Shown here: positions 37,295 through 50,700 of the stretch, piece by piece | Layout of the letters: the number at the start of each line of letters is the position of its first letter | Position numbering within the stretch: the first letter of the stretch is position 1 | NCBI RefSeq assembly: GCF_018320785.1 | Contig: NC_054875.1 | Coordinates: 31,067,157-31,131,156, forward strand | Direction: 5' to 3' | DNA from: Cheilinus undulatus | Lineage: Eukaryota > Chordata > Actinopteri > Labriformes > Labridae | Length of the DNA: 64,000 nt | Notes under the pieces: generated by a model | Databases searched by the model: none | The model's input: the letters and a program-made list of their open reading frames with translations, nothing else | Told to the model about the DNA's origin: nothing | Translations under genes and position numbers: made by a program

Positions 37295-37700
37295 CAAGTG
37301 TAGCTTACATAGCTCCATTAGCTGTGTAAGCTACATGGATAAGCTAGCTAACAGAGCTATGTAGCTCACATAGCTTAAGCTAAGCCTCACAAGAAGGTAA
37401 GTAAGTTAGGTATTTGTTATCTACATAGCTAAGTTAGCTTTAGCTGTGTTTGCTGAAGCTCATATTGCTAAAGCTAACATAGCTACAGATAACATAACTA
37501 CGTAGTTAACGGAGCAAAAGTAAGCACAAGGAGCAGCTACATAATATACATATCTACATATTACGTTTGCTTAAGCTTACTTTTCTAAAGCTAACTAAAA
37601 GCTACATTGGTTTATGTACTAGCATTTATTACGTAACTATCTTTATTACGTAACTGTTAGCTTTAGCTAAAGCTTAAGTAAGCCACTATTAGTGTAACTA
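37295..37700. repeat. AGCT/TTAGCT-rich low-complexity tract
   Basis: About 400 bp dominated by interspersed AGCTA, TTAGCT, AGCTTA and CTACATAG words in both orientations, without a strict period. It could be a decayed minisatellite. A shorter stretch of similar wording occurs around 60350-60385. Confidence 0.7.
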
Positions 37701-40239
37701 CTTCTAGAGCAGGTCTATACATAGTTTAACTCCGGATTAGACCTTTGACCTTTTTTTCCTATTTTATTTATGTAATGTTGCTTTTTCTGTAATGTGTGAA
37801 CCGTGGGCATTTCATGAATTTCACTGCCAGACTTTATTTATGTAAGAAGTTAAATTAAAAAAGAAAAAGGAACTACAACTGTAAATACATTGTACCGGCA
37901 AATTACGGCATTTGTTTCTAAGATATATCATGTCTAAGATGAATGGCCTGCTGCCAGACCCCTCTCAGAATTTCAGTTATCTGCTGCAAATGGTGACGTT
38001 AATGGTTGTGGAAAAAGTGGACTGTAACTGCTGAGCTCTGTGGCGATAAAAGTTGCCACCACTTGCCTCGAGATCAGCCAGTGGAAATTAAAAACAGTCA
38101 CAGTAGATGGTTTCAACCCTGGAAAGGACAGCCACCATGCATATTTTAAACAAAAAACAAAAATAAGAATTTAAATACTTATAGCTCAAATGTCAAGATT
38201 CGGAACCCAACTGATCAATACTACTAAATAACTATGCATAGGTTTTCATCTACTGTAGTTTCTCTTTGAATATGTCAAATAATACCACTAGCAATATCAA
38301 ATATAATCCTTATGTTTGGTCCTTAACCAAAATAGATAAATAGCTAAATGGAAAATTATGTAACTACACAAGAAAGTGTAGCTTCATTATGGATTTATCT
38401 ATCCTGATGAGTATCTTTATTCTCTTTGGGACTAGAAGACAATCATGCAATCCTGTTCGAACAAAGTGTCCTCTCGCTGTCCTCATTTAGCCTTTTTTAA
38501 CTACAAGTAAAACAGCTAAACTATTCTATGACTGTTTTTAAATGTCTCCTAATGCTCAAATTGAACATTTCCACACCAGATCGTAATCCTGGCTAACTCT
38601 TGATACCCCACTGGACTGGAACTGCCTTCAAGTACTTGGCAGCAAATGACATGAATTAATTATAGAGGACTTTTACTCATGAAAGAGCAGTCCAATTGGA
38701 TGAGTTTAAACCTTTACTCTTGGACATTTTGTTTCTGTTTGGTTGGTGTTGGCTTGTGTGTTTGTGACTAATCTCAGTCCTAATTCTCTTTTAAACCTGT
38801 TTATTTAATTCTGTAAAGTTTCTAGTAATAAGCATATTCTTTTGACAGTGAGACTTAACAGCAAGACATGCAATTACTGATATCTCCTAAGAGTCTTCTA
38901 GTGAGAGAAAGGAAAAAAAATCCAGGAGAGAAACTGGAGATAAAATGTGCATTTATGTCATGTTAAGAAGCTAACATGCCTACAAAAGCTGCAGTAACAC
39001 ATTTAAATTCTCACTAAACAAGTTTATATGCATCAAATTCCCCTCTAAGTGACACTATGCCGCTCTCTTGATTGTTGAATTAAGCATGCCTGGATTTACA
39101 CTCGCATTTTCCTGTGGCTTCCTCCAAAGTTAATAATAGAACCAATTTAAATAGTCTCCAGAACCACACTGAGACGCATCAAGTCTTTTTAATTGTGCAT
39201 TTTCTGTGCAGGCACATGAGTGTCCATGTGTGCAGAGATTACTTCAACAGGGAGCAGAGTGTGCATGAAATATACGATTCAGAGGTGTGTAAAAAAATAA
39301 GAATGTGTGTTGAGGGAAGGTGATGGATGAGCCAGTAAGACACGCTTCTTATTACCTCCTCGGCTGGCTCTTATTGTCTGCTGGCTTTGGGACTGTGGAA
39401 ACAGATAGCAGCTCTCACTGTGTTAGGCAGTCCCTGTTTGCATTGGACCGGTGTCTCATCCTTACAGTGCTGCTGCTTCAGAGCATGAGCTAAATGTAGC
39501 CACTGCTCTGCTTTAGCTTTACCAGTTATATATTTGTGCACAAGGCCTTTTATATGGCTAAAAATATCCCATAGACAAGGTTTAACCATTTGTACAGAGC
39601 TTAAAATGTGTCATATAATATTTTCCCTGAAATGTTTATTAGCTGGGGTGCATATTTAGCTTACAAACGCCCCACACTCCTCCAGCTCTATGTATGTGAT
39701 TGGAACACCGCCCACAGTGTTCCACTTGAAGTAATAGACAGATGGGAGTCAGTCATAGCGTCGCTGTGATGGAGAGAAATTACCCTGCTGAAAACTGCCC
39801 TCCCTCCTACACCACATCAAACTCACTGGACGCTCAGTATTCACCAAATCACTCTTTTTTTTCTGCTCATGATTGCCTTGACTATAGGACGAGATGGCTT
39901 AAAGCACCATCATGACCACATAAGCATTCAAGGTTCAAAAATAATGCATGATAGATATTTGTAATGCTACGCTATCACAAACTTCTGGTTTTAAACAGCA
40001 ACTCTTAGTGTTTGCAGTGATGTTCAAATGTTTTAATCAAGGTTGTGGCAAGAAGCCTTTCCAACAGAGCAAAAAATTCATAAAATTCCTGAGGTCTAAC
40101 CAAGGAACAGTTTGTTTATCAAGTATGCTTCTACCATTTGAGTCAAAGCTTTTCAGGTGTCCTGAGATTAGGTCACACAAGTTACTTTGCTGGTTTGAGT
40201 TAGGGTTTGAGCTGTCACTGAGAAAGCATCACAGCAAAA

Positions 40240-41752
40240 ACTAAATAAATCTGTCTAGACTCAAGAAAAGGAATTGTTGATGCTCACAAAGCAGAAAAAG
40301 GATAAAGAAAGTAATCACAGTGTTTCCAAGTGAGTGAGAAGTATCATCAAGACATTCAAAGAGAGATGCACACTACAGAACAAGCCTGGCAGGGGTAGGA
40401 AGAGAAAGATTTCAAAGACTCTGGAACAAAAACTAGTGAGAGATGTGTCTAAGGACCCCAGAAAAACTACCAATGATATTAGTGAATGACCTTGCCAAGT
40501 CAGGAATTGTAGTCTCAAGGACGACAATCACCAGAACCCTGCACAGGGATGGACTGGGAGGTTGTAGACCAAGAAAACTCCACGTCTGCCAAAAGAGAAA
40601 CCTTCATGTCTGACGAAACTATGATCAGGACAACCTGGAGAGAAATTACGTTAATTATACTGGAATGGTGTCCTTTGGTCAGATGAGACCAAACTAGGGC
40701 TCTTTGGCTGTAGAGACGTCACTGATGTTTGGAGAAAGAATGGAGCGGTAACCTAACATGCTCTGGAAAACCTTCAATACTAAGCATTTGGGAAAGGGCA
40801 GAGGATTTGAAAAAACTTGGGCTGTGATTGGACGAACATTCTGTCTGTCACATCTTTACGGGCCAATCAGAGCAACAAAACACGTGACTTAGTGTGACCG
40901 AGGTGCGCATGTGCAGCTACCAAGTAATAATGTGAACCATGGCGACTATAGACATTTCAGTACACGACTTTTGTCGTTTTTGAAAAGAAAACAACTCACT
41001 GCTGTTCTTTGTTCTTCTTTAAACGAAGACATGTCGTCACGTTCTGGTAAAACTGGCACTTTAGCAGCATCCATGCTAATCTCCTCTGCCATAATTGCAC
41101 CGGCCTCTTGTTGCTGCTTGCTTACGTCATGACTAGAAGTACTGCCCCTTGTCGCTGATTGGTCCTCTCACTCTCTAACCAGGCCCAAACGGTTAAGACG
41201 GGAAGGAATCATGAAGAAAGAAGGAAATGTGAAGATTTTGAAAGAAAATATCCAGCAAAAAAACTGGGAGTGGTACACCCAAAACGCACATGAACTACCT
41301 CCAGAAGATCCAAGTAGCCATTGACTGGCACGCAAAAAGCCTTGACTTGAATCCCATTGAAAATCTGTGGGGTGAGCTGAAGACCAAGGTCCATGCCAGA
41401 AGACCATCAAATCTGGAGGAGCTTGAGTGATTGGCCAAAGATGAATGGGCTGGGATTCCTCAGGAGATGTGTCTGAGACCTGTTGAAAACTACAACAAAT
41501 GACTGCAGGCTGTTATCCAGCAAAAAGGAGATGCAACTGACTGTTAGCATGGGGGCTAATAATTTAGACCCTGGTATTTTTGGTGTTTTGTGAGATCATT
41601 TTGTTTTGCGTGTAAATTAAAATATGCAAGCTTCCAAAATAAAACTAGGATGTCTGGAAAAGCTGTGTTACAATGCCTTGCTCTGTTTAACAGCGCTTGG
41701 GGGAAGCTTAAAAAAAGTTCATGGGGGGGCTTATAATTTCATCCTCATCTGT
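40240..41752 (+). mobile_element. Decayed Tc1-like transposon
   Basis: Transposase remnants run along the plus strand. The 5' part carries helix-turn-helix region wording (40260-40560), then a broken catalytic core (40640-40745), then CDS-like sequence after 41195 with HAKSLDLNPIENLWGELK, the Tc1 DDE-domain signature. The right end reads GGGGGCTTATAATTTCATCC, close to typical Tc1 termini. Stops, shifts and a nested insertion make it inactive. The left boundary is uncertain. Confidence 0.8.
40782..41194 (+). mobile_element. hAT-like non-autonomous element nested in Tc1, copy B
   Basis: It interrupts the Tc1 transposase remnant. The start (AAGCATTTGGGAAAGGGCAG) and the reverse complement of the end (AACCGTTTGGGCCTGG) share a short terminal inverted repeat around TTTGGG. 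It contains GGGCCAATCAGAGCAAC near 40860, shared with copies A and C. GC content is higher than the host sequence. I did not find an identical 8-bp flanking duplication. Confidence 0.65.
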
Positions 41753-42764
41753 ACATTACATTAATAAAACATTATGATGAGTGTTGCTCAGACTCTGAGG
41801 TAAAGTCTTTCAGATATCTCAAACAAGACAACAATGGATTGAAGTGTGGACGATTAACGCCACAGGTTTTAAGTGTATTTGCAAAATATGGCTGTTGCTA
41901 ACAATGACTTTAATCACTAAATAATCTGTTTTCCACAGTTTTGTTTATCTATCACTTTAGTGCATAAAATCCTGAAAAATCCCAGTCAAAGTCCTCACTG
42001 TCTTCTCAAACCAGGAAACTTTCTCATTGTAGAAGCTGCAATCAGAGATTTTTTAAACAGCATGACTAAAACAATCTTAAAAAAAGAGCTAATTTATTAG
42101 TTGCCAACTCATTAATAAACCTCCAAATTGATGGACCTGGACAGCAACATAATTTGCAGGGTGTTCATCATTTCCCCACAGACTATTTTAACAGCAGTGA
42201 CTCACTTTGTGATGAATCGCTTTGAAATAAAGTCACTCCAGTGTCAAATAGATTTAATCCATCACATGTACGTCACTACATTTCAGATAAAAACAATAAG
42301 TCAGTCTGTCTTCTATAAATGGATTAAAAGCTGATTCAGAGGCCACACCCTGTACTAATCACACATAGTTCAAACCCTTTATTATTATTTTTTTTTTTAT
42401 CACAGCCACTGCAAAGGAATGTCTTCTAAAATTATAACAAAATAGGCAGATGATGGCACATTTTTGCTCAGTATATTTAAATTTGGCTTTGTTTTCAGCT
42501 CTTCAAAAGCTCTGTGAGTAAAGACATATTTAGTTTATTTTCCCCAGCTGAGATTTGTTCCCATCAAGGTGAAAGCTTTGTTATAAAACTGAGACCTTAA
42601 TTGCTAAAAAATAATGCGTTTATGAAAAATCCGACAGAGTAATTGGACAGTTTCTGAATAGATAACCTCACAAAAGGGAACAAGTAATAAACTCTAGGAA
42701 ATGAAATCACTTGCTAATATGACCTACAGATCCACAAATAACACTCTGGAGTAAGGTAGTGTCT

Positions 42765-43170
42765 AGCTTAGTGTCACTGGTGGTGTTGATGAGTGATGCA
42801 GGATCAGATGAGGTGTAGACTTATGAGAAGCTGGACTGGGACACCAATGAGGAGGAAGAGAGATTGAGACATGCAGGATAAGATGAGCAGAAGACCCATG
42901 AGGATCTGGGTGATGCTGATGAACTGAATGGAGGTGGCTGGGGTGGAGGAGAGTTGAAACAGCCACACTGAAAAGGCGGGCTGACTGTGAAAGATGACAG
43001 ATTTAAAATACCATAGGTGCATTGTGATTGGTCAAATGAGGTTGTGGCAGAAGCTGATGAGCTAAGTACTTAATAACCAGGTGATGAAGAGAGAAAGAAT
43101 GGAAGTAAGGAGAATGAGTAGTGACTTCTGAACAAGTGGAAACAGTTACCTGCTTGAACTTGCTAAGAAT
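42765..43170 (+). repeat. Direct repeat, copy 1 (partner 54605-55005)
   Basis: Shared blocks in the same order and orientation as the second copy: CACTGGTGGTGTTGATGAG, CAGGATCAGATGAGG, GAGAAGCTG, AGATGAGCAGAAGACC, GATGAACTG, GGCTGGGGTGGA, GGCTGAC.GTG, and CCTGCTTGAACTT. Both copies have short open frames on the minus strand, but stops and divergence give no protein family. It is probably a fragment of an unclassified transposon. Confidence 0.8.
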
Positions 43171-44139
43171 ATATATATCTATATATATAATGTTTATATA
43201 TTTTTGGTTTAAAGAATTCTGATGGAGGTTTATATTTGAATTTTTCATTAAATTATAGGAACATGTTATTATCTATCCTCTATTCCAGTGGGAATAAATT
43301 CATGTGGCCCTCTAGGTAGCCAAAGTTGCCCATCCCTTCTTTAGACAAACTTTATACTGCTTTTCTGAGTTTTTCTGTGCATGCATAAGTCGTTTTTTTG
43401 ACTGAAAAAAAAAAAACACTCATCCTGCTCTTTTTACAGCCAAATACATCAGCCCGTCACTTCAGCTGACACCTACCCTGTAACAGTGATTTCAGGCGTG
43501 AAAAATAACTGTCAGTCTTGTTAATTGACTTGTGTGCTTTTTGTTGATCATAGAATGGGGACTTTCTGCCCTTTTCTGAACTGCTACAGACTATTTGCTG
43601 GAGTCTCAGCTTGAGTCCAAAGTGATGTCTACCTCTGCATTTCAGTCACTGATGAAGTTGTAATCATGACCCTTCACTATATTAACAGATTTTCTGACTC
43701 TTCTATAAGCTAGTGGTTGTGGGTTTTGAGTCTTCCGTGTAGTCCAACAGTTTGCCAAAACTATCAATCTTATTCTAAGGGGAAGTTGCCCTTTAGGAAT
43801 GAGTTGCCTCTCATCTGTGTGGGAGCATGACTGCACTATGACAAAGCATCGCCGGTAGTGGCTCTGTTTCTCTGAAATGACTCAACCAGGAGGTGCTTCC
43901 CCACATGGCCTGCCTGCCCTGATCTGTAACACCGGGAGCTACTTTATGGCCCACAGCCCCCTCAATCAAAAAAGGCAGCATTCAGCATCCGGTAGCGGGG
44001 GGGGGATGGAGTTTGAGTTTGTGATGGATCTCATGCAAAGAGAGAGAAAACGAGGAGGTAGAGAGGGAGGGCATATATATTTGCAAATGCTTGACACATC
44101 AGTGTTGACAAAACGAGTCATGTGACAACCATGAAGATG

Positions 44140-44767
44140 GCGCAGCTTATGGTATAATGCAGTTTTCTCGGTGTTTCCCTGCATTAGCTCGTCAGTTCGG
44201 ACAACTGAGCAAATCGCGGCTTGTTATCTCGTAATTTCCCACCGATGCTGCGCGTTCATGCGTGGCGTGGATCATCTGGACTTAACGCGCGTAAAGAACA
44301 GTTCCAAAAAGGAGGGGGGAAAAAAACAAAGAAATAATAAAACATAACCTCGAGGAAAAAAGTCTTAGTTCCACTTGAAATGCAGCTGCAATAACACCTT
44401 TTGTGGAGGAGCTGAAAACCGCTTGCCGTGTGCGTGCGAGCGTACGCCTGCCTGGCTGTGCGCGTGTGGTTGTGTGCGTTTGCGTGCGTGTTCGTTACAT
44501 TAGGTGGACACGGAGACTGCATCAGACTGGAGACACACGCCGGGACATAATAGAGCGGAGATATTGAGGCTTTGATGGTCCTTCCTCCCCCCCTCTTTGG
44601 CACAACACACCAACGTCAGGACAGTGATTCCGGCGGAGACATGTAGCCCCGTGTAGGCTATGAAGAGCCTGGATCATTTGTAGCCTTCAGCTCTCGTTTT
44701 TTAAGCGGCATCATCTCACGATATCGACATAATGTGGCTCGCGCTACTGGAGGGAAAATAACCAATT
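44140..44767 (+). promoter_or_regulatory. dock3: dock3 CpG-rich promoter and 5' UTR with three uORFs
   Basis: CpG dinucleotides become dense from about 44200 (GCTGCGCGTTCATGCG, TTAACGCGCG, GTGCGTGCGAGCGTACG), unlike the AT-rich flanks, and end at the coding start. No TATA box is obvious. Within the probable 5' UTR are three short upstream ORFs: ATG-TAG at 44641-44646, an 8-codon frame at 44660-44683, and a 10-codon frame at 44732-44761 that stops six bases before the dock3 ATG. The start of transcription is not determinable. Confidence 0.6.
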
Positions 44768-47700
44768 ATGTGGATACCTACAGAGGAGGAGAAAATCGGA
44801 GTTGGTGAGTGAATAGCACCCTTTTCTCTTAATTTACGCGATTTTTGTTGCAGTTTTTAATCGACTTCAATCATACAGCGTTTTCGTGGCAGTTTTTACG
44901 CACCAGAAACACCCAAATTTGCTCGTCTACACCTTGCGCAAGCTATTCACCCTGTTGTTATGTCCATTACACCCACTGGAAAAACACATACACTTCTAAT
45001 GGCTGAAATGCAAGGCCAGTGACTGCATAGAAAGGGAAATTGCGTGGGATGCCACAGCCTCCAACCCACCGCCTTAAAGATGCTATCGCAGTCTGTACAC
45101 AACCGCAGGCGGTGCTTTAAATCAGACTCCAGCTCTTTACTCCTGTGCTTTTTCAAACACAGAGAAATGCGTCAATGTAGCATTTTAGCTCTTTCTTATA
45201 GAAGCTATCTAGAGAGGGGGGAAGAAGAGGGGGGAGGGTAAAAAAAGGGCGATTCGTGTTAAAACCACGAGGGGGCATCGTGACTGCATCCCTCCAACAG
45301 GTGTAAGCTGGAGAGGCTACCTGTAGACACAAACTGCTTCCTTTACTGCTGCAATAACAACTTCACTGCATTGCACTGCAACCATCTCCACCATGCTTGT
45401 TGAACTTTCTAATGCAGGATCAGATAGAGGAAACGTCATGGCAAGGTAGGGGGGAATTACATGGATTGAAAATATGAAAAAGAAAGCTCCATAGTCCTTG
45501 AAAAGTATCTCCTGAACCATCTGCCACACAAGTGTCCATAGCATGTCATTACACTATAGAGGGTTTTCATTAGGAGGGATGAGTCATGTCCAGATGCTGT
45601 ACAGCTTGTTACTTGCAGTGCTACTCATGCTGCTTTACACATGATACTCCCCCTCTCCCACATACAAACACCCACACATTTACACTTTAATCGGAGGCAT
45701 TGCATTTGCCATGATCGTCTCACAAAACACTGCAGAATGCTGGGAGCCTGAGATGGCAATCCTCCACGAGCATACAGGCTGTATTTGCGCGATGTGTCCC
45801 TTATAGAATCACCGCAGGGTGTTTCAATGCTATTGTATCGGGGTTCTTTATAAATATCAGGAGGGAGGGAGTAAAGATGGAGCGCTGTGTGAAGCAACAG
45901 TTCGGCGCAGCCTCCGCATCAAGTGTTTGCGGAGTGACCTGGCGCTGTCCGCGGTGCTGAAATACGGGGAAGCAGACTCTCTGTACCTGCCTACACAGTA
46001 CACACTGTACCTTGTAAATACAGCCCAGATTTCTCTCCTCATTCCCCCTCTTTTTGTCTGTTCCCCTTAAATAATGTTTTGATATGCTACAGTAGGATCA
46101 ATACCCCCCCGACCACCACCATCAGTGCACATGAAGCCCACGCTGCTGGCCGACTACGCTGCCTCTCTTAATATTCCTTCTCCTATGTCATCAGTTGCAC
46201 CATTTTCCTCTTTCCTTATCCCTCCTGTAAATCCCCCCCCCCCCTTAATGTAACCACGAGAGAGAACAAGCCTTTTCTTTTTCCCCTGTGGTACCTTAAT
46301 GGGCTCCGACTAAACAGGAAACAGTTGGAGACCACCTCATGAAACGTTAATGCCTTTCTTAGAATCGCTGCCTATTCATTATGTCGTTCTTGGTTTGTGT
46401 GTTTGTGCAGAATAGATCATATTAGTTAGTAAATCAGTTGTAGCTTGGTAGTAGAGGCCTGGGTTGCCTTTTGAAAAAAAACATCCTGATTATTTTAATT
46501 ACCAGTTAATCTATAATTGCATGTTTGTTCCTCTTATAATGATCAGCCCTTGAAATGCCAAAAGTTTCCAACAGCAGATGATCATTATGCAATTATAAAG
46601 ACAGTTATTGGATAATTAGGTAAATATTTTGCTTCATAGATTATCAGTAGAATGGCAATATTATGGTAGGGATGCATCAGTTTAGCAAAGATTGGTTGAC
46701 AAACATCAGTCAGCCATCTGCAAATTATGTGGCATGAACAGATGACAGTTCTTAATGCTTATCCGTTGAGTCCAATAAATAAAATGCTGGAATCTGATAT
46801 ACTTAACTGCTGAAACAATAAGATTTTTTACAGGATAGAAGAAGACAACTGTTAGACAAACTGATCTGTTCAGTACAACCCTAATTTACAAAATCAGTGC
46901 ATCTCTCAAGTAATTTTTTTTCGGGGAAGATACAGATAACCTTGCAAAGCAACTGTATTGGCCAGGTTCCATGTCAAATCCATCTTACAAAGCTCCAGTC
47001 TGAAACCTTTGCCCCAGGCCTGAAACAGATCTGACCAATGAGAATGTGGCAGGAACTACTGATAAAGTTTAGACGTACTGGAAGCTGTTAGCAATGGCTG
47101 CTGCCAGTGTAGAGTATAGAAGCAATTTTCTGAGAACCGGACCATGTTTCTTCCTTGAAATAGGAGCAAAGAGCCAAACCGAAAGCTTTTCATGATATAA
47201 AGATGTTTTCACTCTTCTCTCTACCTGCTTTGGCATGAGTTTTTACAGGCCAGGCTAAGTTGTATTACTGGCCGGTTTATGCTATTGCTGCCACCAGTGT
47301 AGTGATAAGCTTGTATGTAGCCATAGTATAGCTGCAGTTTTATCACAACTTGACCACATTTCTTTATTAAAACAAGAGCAAAGAGCCACACTGAAAGGCA
47401 AAGCAGATGTTTTTACACTTCTCCCAACCAAGTTTTATCCACCAACAAGCTCCACCATCATAAACCACAACAGTGCCTGTTACTCTTGGGAAGCGGTGCT
47501 TTTTTATTCTGTCTTGTTGCTCTGATTGGCCTGTAATAAATGACAGAACAATGTTTGTCCAATCACCGTCTGAGAATTTTTTGAAAACTCCAGCCCTTCA
47601 CAAACGCTTTGTATAGGAAGTTGTCAAGATGAATGTGAAATAGGTTCATGCAGTGGAAATATTAAACAGTCTATCTGTCGGCTTAGGATACAGTTACTGT

Positions 47701-50700
47701 TTTTAGTATTTCATGAGACCAATCAGCAGGGGTGTCCCAATCCCGATTGTATGTATCAGATCGGAGCCAATAGAAGTATTTTTAATTGATTGTAGATCGG
47801 CAATTTGATCCGATCAGCCCAGCCGATCATTTAGGTCAGCTGTTGTTGACGGAACACAGTTTACGACAAGCCGTAAACGCATCAGTAACACAACAAAGCA
47901 GCAACATTAGCATTCCTGTGTTTAAAATGTCACCGGTGTGGAAAAACTTCAAACGTGAGAGTGAAAACAGTCCAGTTGCCACTTGCAGCATCTGTAATAC
48001 GACCGTTTCAAGAGGTGGTAGCAGCAGTTAACACTACTATTTCATCTGTCGACTCCGAACTCAACACACAGTGCAATACGTTGACTTCACTATAGCAACA
48101 GGCAGCTTCACGGAAGCAACAACCTCTGGACTTTAAGAGAAAAGACAAGTACCCTCAAGAGAGTGATAAGGCAAAAAAAATAACAGAAAAAGTGGTCGAA
48201 TTCATTTCTTTGGACAACCAGCCCATCTCTGTGGTGGAGGATTTTGGTTTTTGTTGTCTTCTTGAGCTTTTAAACCCACGCTTTGCGCTGCCATCTTGAC
48301 ATTGCATTAATGACACTGCCTTACCGGAGCTGTTAAACAAAGTATGTGACAGTATACTAGAGAATTTAAAAAGCAACTTCTCTGCCATTAGCTTCACTAC
48401 AGACATTAAGAGCTCTGATGTTTGCCCCGTGTCACTGCAAAGTCTCACTGAACAGTCTTCCACCTCTGAGTTAAAGCGTGCAGTGTTACATGCACACCAT
48501 TTTCTGGGGTCTCACACAGCAGAGCATGTAAAGCAGGCCATCGAGGTTGCTGGTTTTTCCTAAACAAGACCCTTCACTTCATTTTAAAGTAATAATGGGT
48601 AATGAAATTAAAGTGAGGGAGGAAAACGTGATGTGGCAGTGCCAGTTGCACTTTAGAAATTGAACTGCAATAACAAAAGTGCCTTGTATTTGATATTTGG
48701 GTTTTATGGTTTATGTCTCAGATTAAGCTGTCACATTTGAATAGGAATTGTTTTGAATCTGTATGATTCATATGTTTTTGATCCCATTCAAGTTAACCTG
48801 TTTTGAGTTCAGTTTTTGTTGTGACTAATACAGTCAAGTTAATACGTAATTTTATTTATTTATTGACAGATTATTTAAGTGAAACAGAGCTAATACACCA
48901 TTTTGAGTAGAAATGTGATTTTGGTTTTTTACAACAATGTTGGCTGTACTAAGTTAAATGGAACAAGTTTGAGACATCTAGTAGTTTTTCTGTTTACTTA
49001 AGTTATTTTTGTAAACAAAATCAATTGAAACTCTAATCTCTAAATAACCTCTAATCTAAACTCTGAAAAGTAATTATGAATATCGGATTGGGACTCAGTA
49101 TTGGCAGATATTCAATATTAAAAATTGGATCGGAGGCCAAAAGTGCTGGTTGGGACAGTCCTACCTATAAGTGACAAAAGTAAAATTGCATACTTAAAAA
49201 AAATAAAACTAAATAAAACATTTAGAACAAGTCCTGTCAAAATGGGAAGCATTAAGCAACACAGTAACAGCAGGAAAACAGGAAGTTTTATCATACACTC
49301 ACTGCTGCTGTGTCCAAAATCGCAGGGTTTTCACTATAGTGCGCTATATAGTGAAAATGATATTTTCTAATTTGATTTCTGTATGCATTTTGTAGTGCAT
49401 TGTATCCCACAATACATAGTGAAAAGCAGTGATAAACCAATGGCCACTGGCCCAGCAATGTTATCCGATAGAAAGTGGTATTTGACAGCTGTTATCCATG
49501 ATAGACGGACGAGGAACATGGCAAGCATGAATCTAAATCACAGAAACACAGAACAGTTCTTTTATTACCAAAAATGTGTTAAGGATACAAAGTAACATCT
49601 TTCTACTAATGGTGATTTTTGGCATGAGCCGACAGTGTGTATGCAAAAAGAAATGAGACATGGCTTTAAAATATATGTTATTTTGCTAAACGCTTACAGA
49701 GCTCTTTAATAATTTTTCATTTTAGAGTAATTTTGAAAATACAGTTAAAAAAATCAGTTTTCAGTGAAATTCTGCCATTTTTTATATCCCCTGTCATCAA
49801 GGATGAGTCATTGTTGCCTCACATTTTAATTGTGAGATACTGATGACATTGTTGTCTGCAGCCAGAATAGTATCTGAAACTGTTTTTATAGTGCCAATGA
49901 TTGATATAGTCCACCAGAGACAACTTACTATATATGGAATAGGGAATGAGTGTGTAATTTCAAACACAATCTGTGTCAGTGGCACCCGGGCCTCAGTGTT
50001 GATTGGCTAGTGCTTGTGTGACATCTAGCCAATAAGACTGTGTCGTGGGTGGAACTGTAGGTGAGAGAACGAAAACAAGCCTTTAAGCAGAGCTAAAGTA
50101 ACACACTTTATAACTGATTAGTTTAATCAGCAGTTGGTCACATTTAATGGTGACATGGATAAATGACCAAATGCATAATCTTAGCCAATAATCTGCTGAA
50201 CCCTTATCTCTATGCTATAGTCAATGATTCAATCCAAATCCTGTCTTCTTGAAGTTGTTTGCTTCTGAGCCGTTACTTCCAGTGAGTCACCGCTGATTTC
50301 ATCTCATATTAACAGCAATATTGAGACACTTTCTTTACACTTTTATTGGACAGAGCTGTGACAGTGCAGCAGTACCTGCCCACATGAGAGTGACTGAAAT
50401 GAATCAGCTACATCTAAAGCCAAACTCCTGTAGCAGTACATTTAGATACCAGACTAGACCACCATTATCCAAAACGGACAGCTTCACAAACAAATGCATT
50501 CATTACAGATGAGAAGATTGAGCACATGTTCAAGTGGGAGTGGGATAAGAGAGATTAGAGTGGCCCAAAGTAGCATTTCTAAGTAGTTTTGGTCATGATT
50601 TTAACCCTTAATCCCACCTGCACTTTTATGTTGCTCAGCCTCTAGTGTCCTGTATATACTGAAAAAATCACTTAAATGCCAAGGCTTTACTTAGGATGTA

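Larger units (their letters stand above)
36525..44139. other. Intergenic region between dcaf1 and dock3
   Basis: No exon-like sequence is recognised on either strand. Contents are an AGCT-rich low-complexity tract (37295-37700), a broken Tc1 element (about 40240-41752) with a nested insertion (40782-41194), a dispersed repeat (42765-43170), an (AT)n run near 43168-43195, and AT-rich unique-looking DNA. In mammals MANF and RBM15B lie near DCAF1 and DOCK3; nothing resembling them is seen here. Confidence 0.7.

Noticed and set aside
43877-44125. 82-codon open frame just upstream of the dock3 CpG region
   Set aside because: No family resemblance and low-complexity basic stretches; a competing minus-strand frame of the same size exists.
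36525-44139. Expected mammalian neighbours (MANF, RBM15B, RAD54L2) between dcaf1 and dock3
   Set aside because: No exon-like sequence resembling any of them was found on either strand.
45819-46070. 83-codon GC-richer open frame in dock3 intron 1
   Set aside because: No recognisable domain, no splice context and an opposite-strand frame of similar length; likely a composition effect.
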